A DNA stretch of 64,000 bases from Struthidea cinerea (Eukaryota > Chordata > Aves > Passeriformes > Corcoracidae): positions 744,001 through 808,000 of the forward strand of contig VZTI01003931.1 of the NCBI GenBank assembly GCA_013397865.1. The letters run 5' to 3'. Below, piece by piece: positions 40,246 to 51,945 of the stretch. A program made the position numbers and the translations under genes. The notes under the pieces are model-generated. The model saw only the letters and a list, made by a program, of their open reading frames with translations, was not told the DNA's origin and ran no database searches. Each line of letters begins with the position of its first letter. The stretch's first letter is position 1.

Positions 40246-42139
40246 GTTTGATTAGACCATCACTAACACCATCATCACATCCTCTATGCTCATCCTGTAT
40301 CCTGATTTCTACATGCTTGTAACATTTCCATTACAACAGGGACCTCTCTGTGCCAAAGGCTCAAAAAATCAAAAGAAACATTAAGAAGGTACACGCAAGT
40401 CTACAGAAACTGCATAACATGCTTGCTGAAGGCCTGATGCAGTTACTAATTATTTGATGACATAATTTGTTCAAATTTTCCTTCCTCTTTTAAAAACAAC
40501 AACATTGCCTCTAGAACTTTTAATAATGCATGTATTCTACCAATGAGGCATGTCCAGTTAGATGTGATTAGAGGCAATAATGCCCTATTAACCTCAGGTT
40601 AGACTTAAAAAGGTAAAGCAAATACATCCCAACAGAAAACCAGTGTTCATTGAATAACTTCCCTTTATTTTTCCCTGCTGGAAATCAATACATTGCTATG
40701 GTAATTCACATATTTTATCCCCAAACCATAATAACATACAGACCCAAGGAAAGAAAATTAGCCTCTACATAAAAGTATAAAATTAGCAGCACGTGTCCTT
40801 AATATGATAATCAGAAATACTTAAAGTTGACCTCAAAACAAAAGTAATTGGGTCTCTGTTCTTTTGTGTCTCTTAATTATCTCTGGAGGGGATACAAAAA
40901 AATTGTCTTTTGTTTGTTTTATGCATTAGAAATGCAGATGTTTTCTGCCTTGGAAGATTTGAGATCCAAGACTTCACATAAACCTGGAAATGACTTGCAT
41001 AAAAGGGGAGAATTCTTGTGTTTTTATGGCCTTGAATGTCATGTAAAACCAAATATACAGAGCACTAGAATAAATGGTCCTGAAAAAAAGCATTATGCAT
41101 GCTTATCACTGAAAACGCGGCAGATGAATCCACATACTTGATATCTGTAAAAAACAGATGCAGTCTGGATTCTTTAACCTGGAAATGGCTTATATACATT
41201 TATTTTCAGGTAAGCCGTGGACTCACCAGTCACTTATGCACTCGACAGAGCCCATACAGTTCTTCCACATTTGGTAGACCTAGTTCCTCCATCTATTCTG
41301 CTAACAATGCAAGTTTATTTATTGGCCCTTGTCACCAGATTATGGCATGTGCATTTTGTTTATACATTCATGAGCACATTTTTTTCTAATGAACACATAA
41401 CATTCTTCAAGGAAAAGAGAAAATGAAAGAAAGCTGTTACACCCTTTTGAGCATAGTTGTGTTTTCTGAAAGGATTTACAATTAATCCAGGTATTAATTC
41501 ATGTCCCCTATCTTTTATGTCTATCTAACAAATTTTGCAGTAGACATTATTATTCTTGCATTTTTTGGTTGGTTGTTAGCTAAAAATTTTGTTGTTTTCT
41601 ACATTTTCCAATAGAAGAAGAAAAAAAAAGCTGGTTTCTATTATTTCCAATTATCTTGCAAATAATTGCAACATGGTCTCTAGATTCTTACACCAGGGCA
41701 CATAAGACTACCTTTATGCCATTCTTCCATCAGTGACCGTCTCTTGATAAAACCTGTGGTCTGTAACAATGTGTGTTGAGAAACCTAAACCTAGATTACC
41801 AAATAAAAGAATAGCTGACTTGTGCAGATAGTTCTTTCCTAGGAATAGCAAAAATCCATTCTTCTCATCCCATAACCAAGGGAAGGATAAGAACTTTATC
41901 CAGTAAAGCATTGTCAACACAAGTTTGACCATAAGTATGAGTAACATCTTTTAAAACAAATGCTTGAAATTTAACCAAGAACTGAGAAGTGTAGGTGTGC
42001 TGCCGTTGTACAATTTGCATTTCTAAAAAATTTTGTTTCTCTCCCACCCTGCTTATGTGTCATTTTCCAGTTCTTATTTTAACCTCCAATGAAATAATCA
42101 GATTACACAAAGACCAGTAACACCTCCATGCCAAATCCC
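40246..42139. other. Unique AT-rich DNA, no gene seen
   Basis: Frames up to 97 codons (40848-41141, plus) have no recognisable product. No repeats were recognised. Confidence 0.5.
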
Positions 42140-42720
42140 TCTCCGGCAGGAGATTGTTAAAACATTCCCTGAAAGATCTACTGACGTGATGTTCCCTGAC
42201 TGTCCAAACGTAACACCATGCCGGCACCGCATCCTTGTGCTGCAGAAAGCTCCCTGGGAACAATACCTCGGTGCTCACAGGCAGGAGGCTCTGGGTGACC
42301 GTTGAGTGCACTCGGATTTTACAAACTGTCATATGGCGAGATAGTGGTGGGTTTCAATGCCGGCACCTATTCAGTCAACGCAGATGAACTAGAATCACCA
42401 TTTCAGTTATATCATAGCTCGGGGCGAGAACATGTCACCCTCTTTATTTCCAGCTCGGAACAAGCTGCTTAGGCAGATGCTAACTGTGGTCCTCCCTGCC
42501 ATGTTCTGTAGAGTGGCCTTTGTCTGGGTTAATTGAGCCCCCACTCCATTTAATAGGCTGTTGAAGTCTTATTGAAACAGAGCTAGTGCCGCAGGTTAAA
42601 TACATTGCAGTGCTCTTGTTAATCCCCTCATTAACGGAGCTGTAAAGCTTGTTGAGAGCTGTGAGTTTGCATATATTATCAGAGAGTTCTTCACTCAAGT
42701 GCTATCAATAAAATGACAAA
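42140..42720. promoter_or_regulatory. CpG-rich candidate enhancer / conserved non-coding element
   Basis: From about 42180 to 42460 there are roughly 13 CpGs, against near-absence in the flanks, without the high GC of a promoter island. The 11-mer ATGCCGGCACC occurs twice (about 42218 and 42357). Downstream are TTAATTG (about 42528), TTGTTAAT (about 42617), CATTAACGG (about 42630) and an octamer-like TTTGCATAT (42666-42674, POU type). There is no repeat, and a 90-codon minus-strand frame here has no recognisable product. Retained CpGs plus dense homeodomain/POU motifs suggest a regulatory element; this is inference, not proof. Confidence 0.35.
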
Positions 42721-44071
42721 GTCAGTTTGCAAATAGTGAAATCAACAGTGACACAAAGCTAGATACCTTAAAAAAATAAACAAGTTAATAACTGATAAAT
42801 CTAATTTTCACACTTGGGGGATAAAAAAAAACAGGTTGAAGAATCTCCTTTTCTTATTGGATGAATTTAAAACACGAATTATACAAACTCAATTACTTTC
42901 CTTGAGCAAGAGAACAAGCAAGAAAAACACCACTTCTTTAACACGGGTTTCTGGCTGTGGTTTGGCTCTGGCTGTTCAGAAGTAACGTAATGAGCCATGC
43001 ACAGACTAGCTGCACTTAGCAAACTCAAAGAAAACAAATGAATTCATAATACAAAATAAGAAGTGAACGTAGATAAAAAATACAGTGGAGCATATTGAGA
43101 AAACCTCATATGGTCTCCAAAGGAAAAGGAAGCCGAGTAGGCCCTGGAAAAAAGAAGATGAGCATTTAGCATATCAGGGCTCTCTCACACCTTCCAGGAG
43201 GGGGAGCAGAAGAAAGGACTCCCCCAACACATGCACAGAGGGATATGTCTGACTGTCGAACAACAAAGAAATAGGACTGTGTGGATGATGTTCACTAGGA
43301 CACAAGAGAAGAACTCTGAGCAGGAGAGGCAGCTGGTAAAAGCAGGGTGAGAGCAGAGCCAAGCTACAGTGCTGATGTTGATCTGAAGCAACAATCTTCC
43401 TTGTACTAAGGAAGACAAAACTACCTGAAAAAATATTTTAATGTCCATCCATCTTTTATCTGCATTGTAGGCACACTCCTTGGCAGTTCAGAATTCCATA
43501 GAGAAGCCTGTAAGTAAAAGCAATGTCTAACATCATTGAAACGAAACTATTGTAGTTACAATGTTGTTTTAGTGCTGTTCAAGTTTCACTTTCCGTCTCC
43601 GATCAATTAATGTATATATTTAGAAAAGCCCATTAGGGTTATTTCAGAAACTTGATAGCAACAGGCAAGGCCTTTACAGACACTTTCAGAAATTATTTTT
43701 CTAAAACATAACAGGAATGCCTCTGGTTGCCCCTGATTTTCCACTTCTTGCTCTGACTCACTGGCCTATAAGAAAACCTGATTTGTATTCTTTTCTTAAC
43801 AGTCCCTCCTATATAAATAGCTGCAATTCTGATCAGGATCTTCTTTAAAAATCTGGAAGAAAGCATAGGCAATATTTGCTCATCCATGCTGAGTCTACCC
43901 TCTCCATGCACACCAGTGAATGGACTGGATGATGAATTTATTATAGGCAACTCTTCATGGTATAATGAGAACTGTGTTTTCTTGGACACTTTCACAACTT
44001 AATCCTGAATGCTTTCTTCTGGGAATGAATATTATGCCATTTTTTTTCTACTGTGGTTTGATGTTCTTCTC
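42721..44071. other. Unique AT-rich DNA, no gene seen
   Basis: Frames up to 100 codons (43693-43995, minus) have no recognisable product. No repeats were recognised. Confidence 0.5.
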
Positions 44072-44142
44072 TTTTTTTTTTTTTTTTTTTTGGAAACCAC
44101 CAAAAAGTGGGGTTTTGGGGTTGTTTTCAGGGTTTTTTTTTT
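44072..44142. repeat. T20 run and T-rich tract
   Basis: T20 (44072-44091) is followed by a G/T-rich segment and T10 (44133-44142). It lies just upstream of the palindrome at 44169. Confidence 0.9.
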
Positions 44143-44168
44143 CTCTTTCTTTACCTGCATGTTAGTAA

Positions 44169-44243
44169 ACTGTATAAACCGTATACAGTCTACAGTCTGT
44201 AGACTGTATACAGTTTATAGAGTAAACTCTATAAACTGTATAC
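44169..44243. repeat. Overlapping palindromes (three-arm hairpin)
   Basis: Two inverted repeats share a middle arm. Arms 44169-44195 and 44197-44223 pair over 27 positions with two mismatches and a one-base loop. Arms 44206-44223 and 44226-44243 pair perfectly over 18 bases with a two-base loop, and 44205/44244 extend the pairing. The first and third arms are therefore partial direct copies. Single-stranded DNA or RNA here could switch between two hairpins, and duplex DNA could extrude a cruciform. No transposase or terminal repeats are visible. Likely origins are template switching during replication, or AT-rich palindromic expansion. Confidence 0.95.
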
Positions 44244-44339
44244 AACCTGATGTAGGTGCAGAATTTTTTTTTTTCCAAATCACCTGGATGCTATATTTGC
44301 ACAATAAAAAATTCTGAGAAAAACCGGACACGAGATGAT

Positions 44340-44939
44340 AATGTGCACCTACAGCCCAGAAAGCCAATCACATCCTGAGCTGCATCCGAAGGGGGCCAAC
44401 AAGTCTAGGCAGGTGATTCTCCTCTCTGCTCTGCTCTCATTAGACCTCACCTGCATCCAGCTCTGGGGTCCCCAGCACAGGAACGCCATCAACCTGTTGG
44501 AGAGAGTCCCAGAGCATGGCCATGGAAATGGCCAGAGGGCTGTGAGGAAAGGCTGAGAGAGTTGAGTTTGTTCCTCCTGGAGAAGACTTGGCTCTGGAGA
44601 GAACTTTATTGTGGTCTTTCAATATATAAAGGGGGCTTGTAAGAAAGATGAACAGAGAATTTTTACCAAGGCAAGTAGTGATAGGTCAAGGGGCAGTAGT
44701 TTAAAGAAGGTAGATTTAGACTGGCCATAAGCAAGAAATATTTTACAATGAGAATGGTAAGACACTGAAGCAGGTTGATGATAGAAGCTATGGATGCTCC
44801 ATGCTTGCAAGTATTCAAGGTCAGGCTGAACTGGGCTTTAAAGAATTTGACCTAGTGAAAAATGTCCCCTGCCCATGACAGGGAGTAGGATTAGATGATC
44901 TTTAAAGGTTTCTTCCAACTCAACCATGCTTCGATTCTA
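44340..44939 (+). mobile_element. CR1 LINE, 5'-truncated 3' end
   Basis: CR1 3'-region landmarks appear in order: CAGCTCTGGGGTCCCCAGCA, GGCTGAGAGAGTTGAG, a GGCCATAAGCAAGAAATATTT segment, the late GATTAGATGATCTTTAAAGG segment and TTCTTCCAACTCAACCATGC. The end is a decayed ATTCTA tail. It is diverged, with internal stops, and therefore inactive. It begins about 100 bases downstream of the palindrome. Confidence 0.93.
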
Positions 44940-45989
44940 GATAAAAAATAAAAAATTGGCAAAAGTTGGTCCTTTTGTTTTATCTCAGTCCTTAAAACAT
45001 TTTTTTTTCCTTTGGCATACTTTAATAGTAGTAACAGAAATGGTAATTTTGTCCAGTGCAATTGGCTTTTTGTTAAAGTTTAATTGCTGTCATCAGGGGG
45101 GTTTTTATCACATCTTAAAATTTAATCAACCTGAAGCAATTATGACTCTCTTGAAAGCAATAATAGATAACATAAATACCTTGTTATGTCCCCTGTTACC
45201 AAGGTCTCACAAGCCAGTTTTTAACAGCAAATATGTAATGCTTATATATTGCACTCCTTTTTTTCACCTGAATTAGAAGTCACGATGGGACAAAAGGTAG
45301 TGGCCACAGCCAGGAAGCTCAACATTGTGCTTGAGAGCTGGCAAGTCTGCAAGTCTTGCAACAAATTATGTTAGGTTTTGTAAGTCTATCCACTCTTTAA
45401 CACGAAGAATGCTATATTTAACATCCAAACCACAATGGCTGTTTCTTACTGCTTGAATCACTATCCACCTACTGCAGGTAGTGTTAATAACAGTTTCAGC
45501 TGGCTTACTCCAAGAACTTACTGCTTGCTTTGCCATGCTGGAGACTTACTGTCATTTACATGGAGATGCCTTTACTAAGCTTAAGCAGCATAAAATACCT
45601 GTATGCCCATGCTCCTGCATAGACTACAGAACAAGTAGCAGGCTGTTATTGAAAACTACATTACTCCCTTAGTCATTTCTGTGAGGCTGCAGTCAAGAGG
45701 ATCACTTCAGTACCTGCACAGAATACTCATAGTAACTCACAGAATCTCTGCAGTGCTTCCCACAAAAAAAGGTACTCCTCTTCAGTACAAGTCAGCCCAA
45801 ACAACTGTTTTTTCACTAGACTTAGCAAAACACATTTTGAAATTTTCTTTCATATATTTTTTCATTATTCATATACCCTTCTCTCCATTCTTAAGGTCAT
45901 CCATAAAATTAAAAAAAAACAAAAGGAAGTGATTTACATAAGTGGAGAAAAGGGTCCTTCATTACCCGGCGTAGTGGATGGGAGTTGCC
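44940..45989. other. Unique AT-rich DNA, no gene seen
   Basis: Frames up to 106 codons (44956-45276, plus) have no recognisable product. Confidence 0.5.
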
Positions 45990-46470
45990 AGTTTCCATTC
46001 CAATTTATACAACTGCTGTCAGCAGAAGGAACTGCCTTTCTTTCCACGAAAAGTATACTGTTTAATTGTATTTCTATTAATAACTAAAGCCTTTGGGTTG
46101 CCGCAAGTGATTCCCAGAACACTCGCCAGAACTTGCATTTCTTGATCAAAATGAGACTGTTGGTGAGTGTAAGCCAATTTTTAATGGAATTTCCTCTGCT
46201 TCCTCCTCCTATTCCCCTCTCAGGAAAATATTCCACCAGAAACATTTTTCACTGACTCTTTCAAATATTGAGCTTGTAGGCAGGCAGTGGCTGAATAAAT
46301 ATTATACTGCTAGCACAGGTCCAATGAATAACTGTCCATCTGTACAAAGCTTGCTTTGCTCCCCATGGATCTAAAATGGCACCTGTTAAACAACACACAG
46401 ATGGGTTTTATGTTTGCCAGTTGATCTAAATAGGGATAGTCGTCTTATTGATGGTGATCCTTGGCTGGCC
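45990..46470. promoter_or_regulatory. Candidate conserved non-coding element (weak)
   Basis: High-complexity block with retained CpGs (CCACGAAAAG, TTGCCGCAAG, CTCGCC), ATTAATAACTAA and TTTAATTG cores, a TGTACAAAGC SOX-like site (about 46340) and CACCTGTT (about 46382). No simple repeats and no coding signal. Inference from texture only. Confidence 0.22.
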
Positions 46471-47674
46471 ATAATGCTCAAAAAAGCAAGGAAAATCTTG
46501 GCATAGGAACACTATTAATATATATTTTTAAAATATCTATTTGGATAGATTTGAGAAAAATGGCTGTTTATTTAGTTTCTCCTTACTACTAGGCAAAAAA
46601 ACCTCGGCTTTATCTGAAGAGGTGAATATCTAGCATTAATCAATAACTCAGCTTGTGAGTAATTCAGAAAAATCTCTTCAACCAGCAACTTCCCTCTGAG
46701 GCTATGACAAGCAAAGAACATTGTCTGTTTGACTTTATCTAACCTACATTGCCTTTCCAGTCTAGAGAAGCCCATGCGATATGATACCCCTTCGGTGTTG
46801 TGTTCTACTGTCATACACCAATGCTTTATTGCTCAGAGTCTACTCACTCACCCAGCTAACATCCAGCCTTCCACTGCACACAGTTTCCATAATCTTACAA
46901 CACACAAATATTGTCCTCTCAATTCAGTGCTGTACTTAAGCTAAGCAACAGGGATTTCGAGGCCGTGGTAACGTGTTCCCTTTTTGTCTCTGTCAGTCAA
47001 GAGGAACCTTTACTGGGAAAAACCTGATTGGCAGAAGAATAAATTACTTATTTATGCCACAGATTTTTAGTGTAAAACTTCAGGAGTCTTTGCTGAATTT
47101 CTCATGTAGCTTGCTGGGCGTAAACTTTCACAGTAGTAGTGCAGGACATCAGTTTCACATAATAACCCTGTCTCTCAGTACCAACCCTTATCTCTCCCTA
47201 CCAAAACGTCTCGTAAACGCTAACTTCCTCTCTTGCTTACAAGGGGGGAAGTTGCCTTCCACACATGGGTTAAGCATATGCTGAATTGTGCTAATAATTT
47301 TTGCAAAAGATGGGTATTTTTGATAAGTTTGTTTGTTTGTTTTGAGATTCCTGTAGCTTTTATTTCTACATACAGTTGAAGAAAGAGACTAGTTTAGAGC
47401 ACATTCAAACATATAATCAAAAGATTTAGGACTACCTTTCTGTGTAGCCTGGAGTTTCATTCGTGGATGAGCTGTTCTCCCTTCATAGCTGGAGAGGTTT
47501 TTGGCCATTTTTGAAGATCACGTGGTCAGAATAGTGCTCCAAATTATTTTTGTGTGCTCTTCAGGAACACTACCTTAACTGAGGCCATGTTATAATGAGT
47601 TGCAAACAGTTGCTTTTGCACATTAGAAAGAGAAGCATTTCCAGGTTGTACAAAAGTTATGTGTACCATGCATT
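46471..47674. other. Unique DNA, no gene seen
   Basis: Frames up to 103 codons (46973-47284, plus) have no recognisable product. A TTTG run lies near 47329-47342. Confidence 0.5.
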
Positions 47675-47759
47675 GAGAAAGAAAGAAAGAAAGAGAGAAA
47701 GAAAGAGAGAAAGAAAGAGAGAAAGAGAGAAAGAGAGAAAGAGAGAAAGAGAGAAAGAG

Positions 47760-47826
<67 letters not shown>

Positions 47827-47828
47827 AA
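47675..47828 (+). repeat. Structured (GAAA)n / (GAAAGAGA)n microsatellite
   Basis: A purine-only tract of about 154 bases. The 5' part (to about 47760) alternates GAAA with GAGA, giving a GAAAGAGA higher-order unit. The 3' part (47761-47828) is 17 perfect GAAA units. All six-frame 'proteins' here (K/E/R-rich on plus, F/L/S-rich on minus) are repeat artefacts. The perfect 3' half is expected to be the length-variable part. Confidence 0.97.
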
Positions 47829-50800
47829 ACAGGCAAACAGCAATATTTATGTTCAAATGAACTTGAAAACACAGATGTGAAATTAAAGTTATTTCAGCAC
47901 CTTTGCCCCTACTGAGGGAAAATAACTCAGTGAACTTTTCAGAACATTAGAACACTAGTCTCTCTGCTAAGCTCTTTCCCTCAAGGAAAAAATGTTCTGA
48001 TGACATTGACTGCGTGTAGACTGCAGCTTTTAAGAAAGCCTTAAGAGTGATTCAAACAGTTACTTCCCCCTGCTTGGGTGTTGTATACCCCATGGGCACT
48101 TTGAAATTCCCATGCATGATGACGGATGAATTCGGCTAGACAGTCCTCTGGATTGTTTTCCTTCTAAAAGTATTTGAATTATCCCAGACAACTCAAGTGA
48201 GAAATCAGCTATTGCCTCCTGTGTGATATGAAAACGTTTCACATTTTTCTTTTAATGTCTTTTGCCTCAAAAGCTTAAAGACAGAAATCCACAGGTTAGG
48301 TTTAGTAATCCACAATTTTGATTTTCTGGTATAAACTTCTCAGGATCATTCAGAAATGGAGAGGGGAAGCTCACAAGGACAGTCATCCACTAACAGCTTA
48401 ACCTTAGACCAAAGATGAGCTATCTGCTAATATACTGAGCTCTCAGACCAAGAATCCTTTGTTAGTCATCTCTCCATAAAATCAGAAAAGAGATCTATTT
48501 GACTAAACATTGAAAAAAGAACAGCCAGGAAAATAATGTGAAGGAAAGTGAATTAATGAAGTACCAGGTCTTCACTTTTGATATGCTAGTTTTTGGATCT
48601 GTTATGAAATGTGTGTTGACCACTTGTACAGAAGGAGCTCACTGCAAGTAATTTGTCTTGTCATATACTGTGGAAGCCACGAAATGATCCATATTAGCTA
48701 CAGTGCATGAAAACAGGGACAACAAACTTTTGACTGTTACTAGCCAAGTACTGCTCCAGACCTCAGCGCCCCAGCACAGCCTGTTGCATCAGCTCAGCAC
48801 AGAAGATGACAAGGCCTTGACTCCTCATCTCTCTGTTTCACTTGACCAAATGTGTTAATAGAGCTAATGCCATCTTATTTTCTCACTTTGGTTCTACGGA
48901 AGGTGACCAGACAACGAGTGTGAGGTCATTTTGGAGAAAGGAGGACTGCTGAGGTGAGGGTCATTGAAGAGGCAAGGTGCAAGAGTTCAGGATCTTGCCT
49001 CCTGGGAAAACTGAAGTTTGCACTCTGATTTCTACATTTTTACGAATTCCTTGTCATAAATTATATCTCCACCTTTTTAGCTCATTTATCTTCTTTGCTA
49101 GAGTTCATGTCTCCCTAGTTCAGTGGGTAGGGAGGAATGTTTAACATTTGCAAAAGAACATGCAGCTTTGATTAGAGAATTGTAGGTAGAACAAGTCACC
49201 ATTAAGGCCCATAATTTTCACATATAATTGCAGTATCCTCTTCAGAGCTAATTTCACTTTCTTCTGTGGAATAGAGATGCCCAAAGTTGCTGTAACCTGC
49301 TCCTGTAACTGCTAATAGCTGCAAAGCAACGAGCTGCTGCTGCAGCTGGACAGCCGTAGGGTACAATGTCATGAGCTGTACTTCTATGTTCCTAGACAGA
49401 GGTTGCAATTAGAGTTCTGTGGGAGCTGTCACAGGAGTGGCCTCTCCAACAGGATCTCCAGGAGGATGAATCTACTTATTCTACAGTCACTTTTCGACAG
49501 CAGATTTGTCTCAGCTCATAATGAACCATCAGATCAAATCACACAAAGCTGAATGATCCCCAGCTGTCTGCAACAAATTCTTCCTAGTTTTACTCCTTGT
49601 TTTGCTAACTGCACATTCCCAATATCTTTGCTCATTCTGAGCTCCAGTATATCTAGGTATGTATCCAGAGAGAAAAGAAAGCCCTATGCGCTTGTTTCCA
49701 GATGTAGTGGAAAAGTCAAGTTAGATTCTTCCCCTGTAATAAGAAGAATATTTGTTTTATCTAGAAGGGGCTGACTGGGTCAGGATATGCTACCTGAGCA
49801 TCCGGGAGTCTCTGCTGTAAATCCAAAACAATCTAGCAGAGAAGGGAAGACTTCTGAATGCAGCCGTCATCCCCCATGTGCAAACGCTCACCATCCCAGG
49901 ATCAGCAGAGTAAGACTGGCCATTTTGTGAGAGTGCCAAAAAGACAGAAGGCCATCTGGTGCTATAGACTAATCTAAAAGCAATGAAGTCAATACAGCCT
50001 GGTTGGTATACAGTACATAAGGCTCCCTTACAGACAGATTAGTCCCCGTAGTCAGGAGAGACTGGACATTACATTATCTGCACTAGAGAAGCAAACACTG
50101 ACAAGCTGGCAACAGGGCCCTCAGAAAGAGCAGAGAGTAGGAAGCGGATCACAGATATATTTGTTTGGGATTAAGAATTTGGGGAAAGAAAGTGGATGAA
50201 TGTATTGGACCCAGATGCAAATCAGTGTGTGAAAATTCCTGCCTGTCGTAACTTAAGACATGTTATCATTTGTACAGGTAGTTCAGAAAAGCCTAAAGTT
50301 TTTGTGAAGATAACATGGGAAGAAAAGGAGTAAACTGTGAGATTCAAATCAAGAGAGTAAAAGGTGAGTGCTAACACATGCAATCACACCAGCATAACCC
50401 AATGTCTCAGTGGTCATTAAATGTGATAGTACCATGTGCTTATGCAAACACTCAGTACTGAAAGACAGGACATTTATACACACAGTTTTTTACTGTCCTG
50501 AGTGGGAGAGCAGGATTGACTGCCATGCTTGAGGGCTGAGGGACAGTCAGTGTTGCACAAGCAGTTAGATGAAAGAGTGGGCAGTCATCCAGTGACTTCT
50601 AGACCGATAGTTTGCTTTCAATAACTGGTAAATTATTTGCATTGGTGCCTTTAAAATACTTAGAATAAAATGAGATCTATACATTGTGAGCTCTGCAAAG
50701 GAGCTAATTTGTAAAATTTCTTTGAATGAGGCAGTAGTATAGCAGGTAAACGAGAGGGCTGACATCAGTTATGAAGTTCTCTGGTTCTTTGTCCAAACTT

Positions 50801-50889
50801 AGTAAAGAGCAACTACAGAAGCTAAGTGGGCAAAGAGGAGAAGGCAGAGGAGACAAAGTAGTTGCACAGATCAAAAATGGTGAGGCAAT
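47829..50889. other. Unique DNA, no gene seen
   Basis: Frames up to 92 codons on both strands have no recognisable product. No clear repeats were recognised. Confidence 0.5.
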
Positions 50890-51440
50890 AAGACACAAAA
50901 AGAAAGAAAAATGGTTGCTATGGCATGAGGTTATCTGTGGTGTGCCACAAGGTTCCATCCTGGGGCATCTGTTGTTTATCAACTATCTGGAAAGTGTTTT
51001 GCTGACATTCCAAAACTATTCAAGTAGGTCAAGACCAGAGAAACTGTGAAAAACTTTGAATGTCTTAAGAAAGTTGAGTGAATAGAAAACATGATGGCAG
51101 ATGAAACCAAATGCTGGCAATTCTCTTTGGAACACTTTAAAGGAAATCACTGGAACTGCTCACTTTACTGGGTTCTAAACTGACTGTACCTCAAAAAATG
51201 ACTCATCAAACACTGTAATAGATCAAAAAAGACCATTATTTATGAGGAAACAGTAGTGGAAAAATCAAGAAGTTAGTGGGCTATGCATAAAATACAGTGG
51301 TAATAGAACAGAAATAAAATTATGTATGTCTATGTATTGCAATTTAGTTAACTAAAAAATCTCTTGTCATCCGGAACACTGCACAATTTTAATTACCCCT
51401 ATCAAAAAGGTGACAGAAGAATTAACTGAGATAAAAAAAC
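50890..51440 (+). mobile_element. Decayed CR1/L3-like LINE ORF2 remnant
   Basis: A plus-strand frame encodes GVPQGSILG at about 50938-50964, followed by LLFINYL. This is the conserved GVPQGS motif of non-LTR reverse transcriptases. About 130 bases on, 51094-51111 reads M-A-D-E-T-K, a decayed form of the F/Y-A-D-D-T-K active-site block. At 51368-51420 the sequence resembles the post-RT region (GGAACACTGCACAATTTTAA, then CAAAAAGGTGACAGAAGAATT). Frameshifts and stops break it. The motif order supports a LINE of the CR1 clade; the subfamily is uncertain, and it is older than the copies at 29 and 44 kb. Confidence 0.65.
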
Positions 51441-51945
51441 AGTAGAAACACACTGACAGACTCTTCTATGTTTGCCTTAGACAGAAGGCAATTAAGTGGG
51501 AGCACACAAAAAGAATCACAATAACAAATAACATGTTCTCAGTACAAGAACAAGGGAGCATCCACTGAAATGGAAACTTAGTGGCAATTTCAGAGCAGCA
51601 ATAGGAAAATCTTTCACACAAAGCAAAATTACATATAATTATAATTATAATGTTAAATATTACACAACAGATAATTTCAACAATGAGCAATTACAGCTTT
51701 TGGAAGCACACTCTTCAACACCGTCCACCAACTCCCTGGCAATATACTGCCAGACTTCCTCCAGTTTCTTTGACTTATCTAGTACTAGCTACTGCTCAAT
51801 ATGCCTTAGATCTGACTTACTCTGGACACTTCTATGGATTATTACTGGAATAAAAATTATAAGTACTCTATATAGTCCATATTGACATTTAAGATATCTG
51901 TTGAATTATTTTATTTCAAAACTTTGCCGCTTGATCTGTTTCCAC
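51441..51945. other. Unique AT-rich DNA, no gene seen
   Basis: Short AT-rich stretch including an ATAATTATAATTATAAT patch near 51637. Nothing else was recognised. Confidence 0.5.

Noticed and set aside
47544..47915. Long K/E/R-rich (plus) and F/L/S-rich (minus) frames
   Set aside because: Direct translation artefacts of the GAAA microsatellite.
50771..51049. 92-codon open frame containing GVPQGSILG, as a possible host gene
   Set aside because: The motif belongs to non-LTR reverse transcriptases and the context shows further LINE remnants, so it is annotated as transposon debris.
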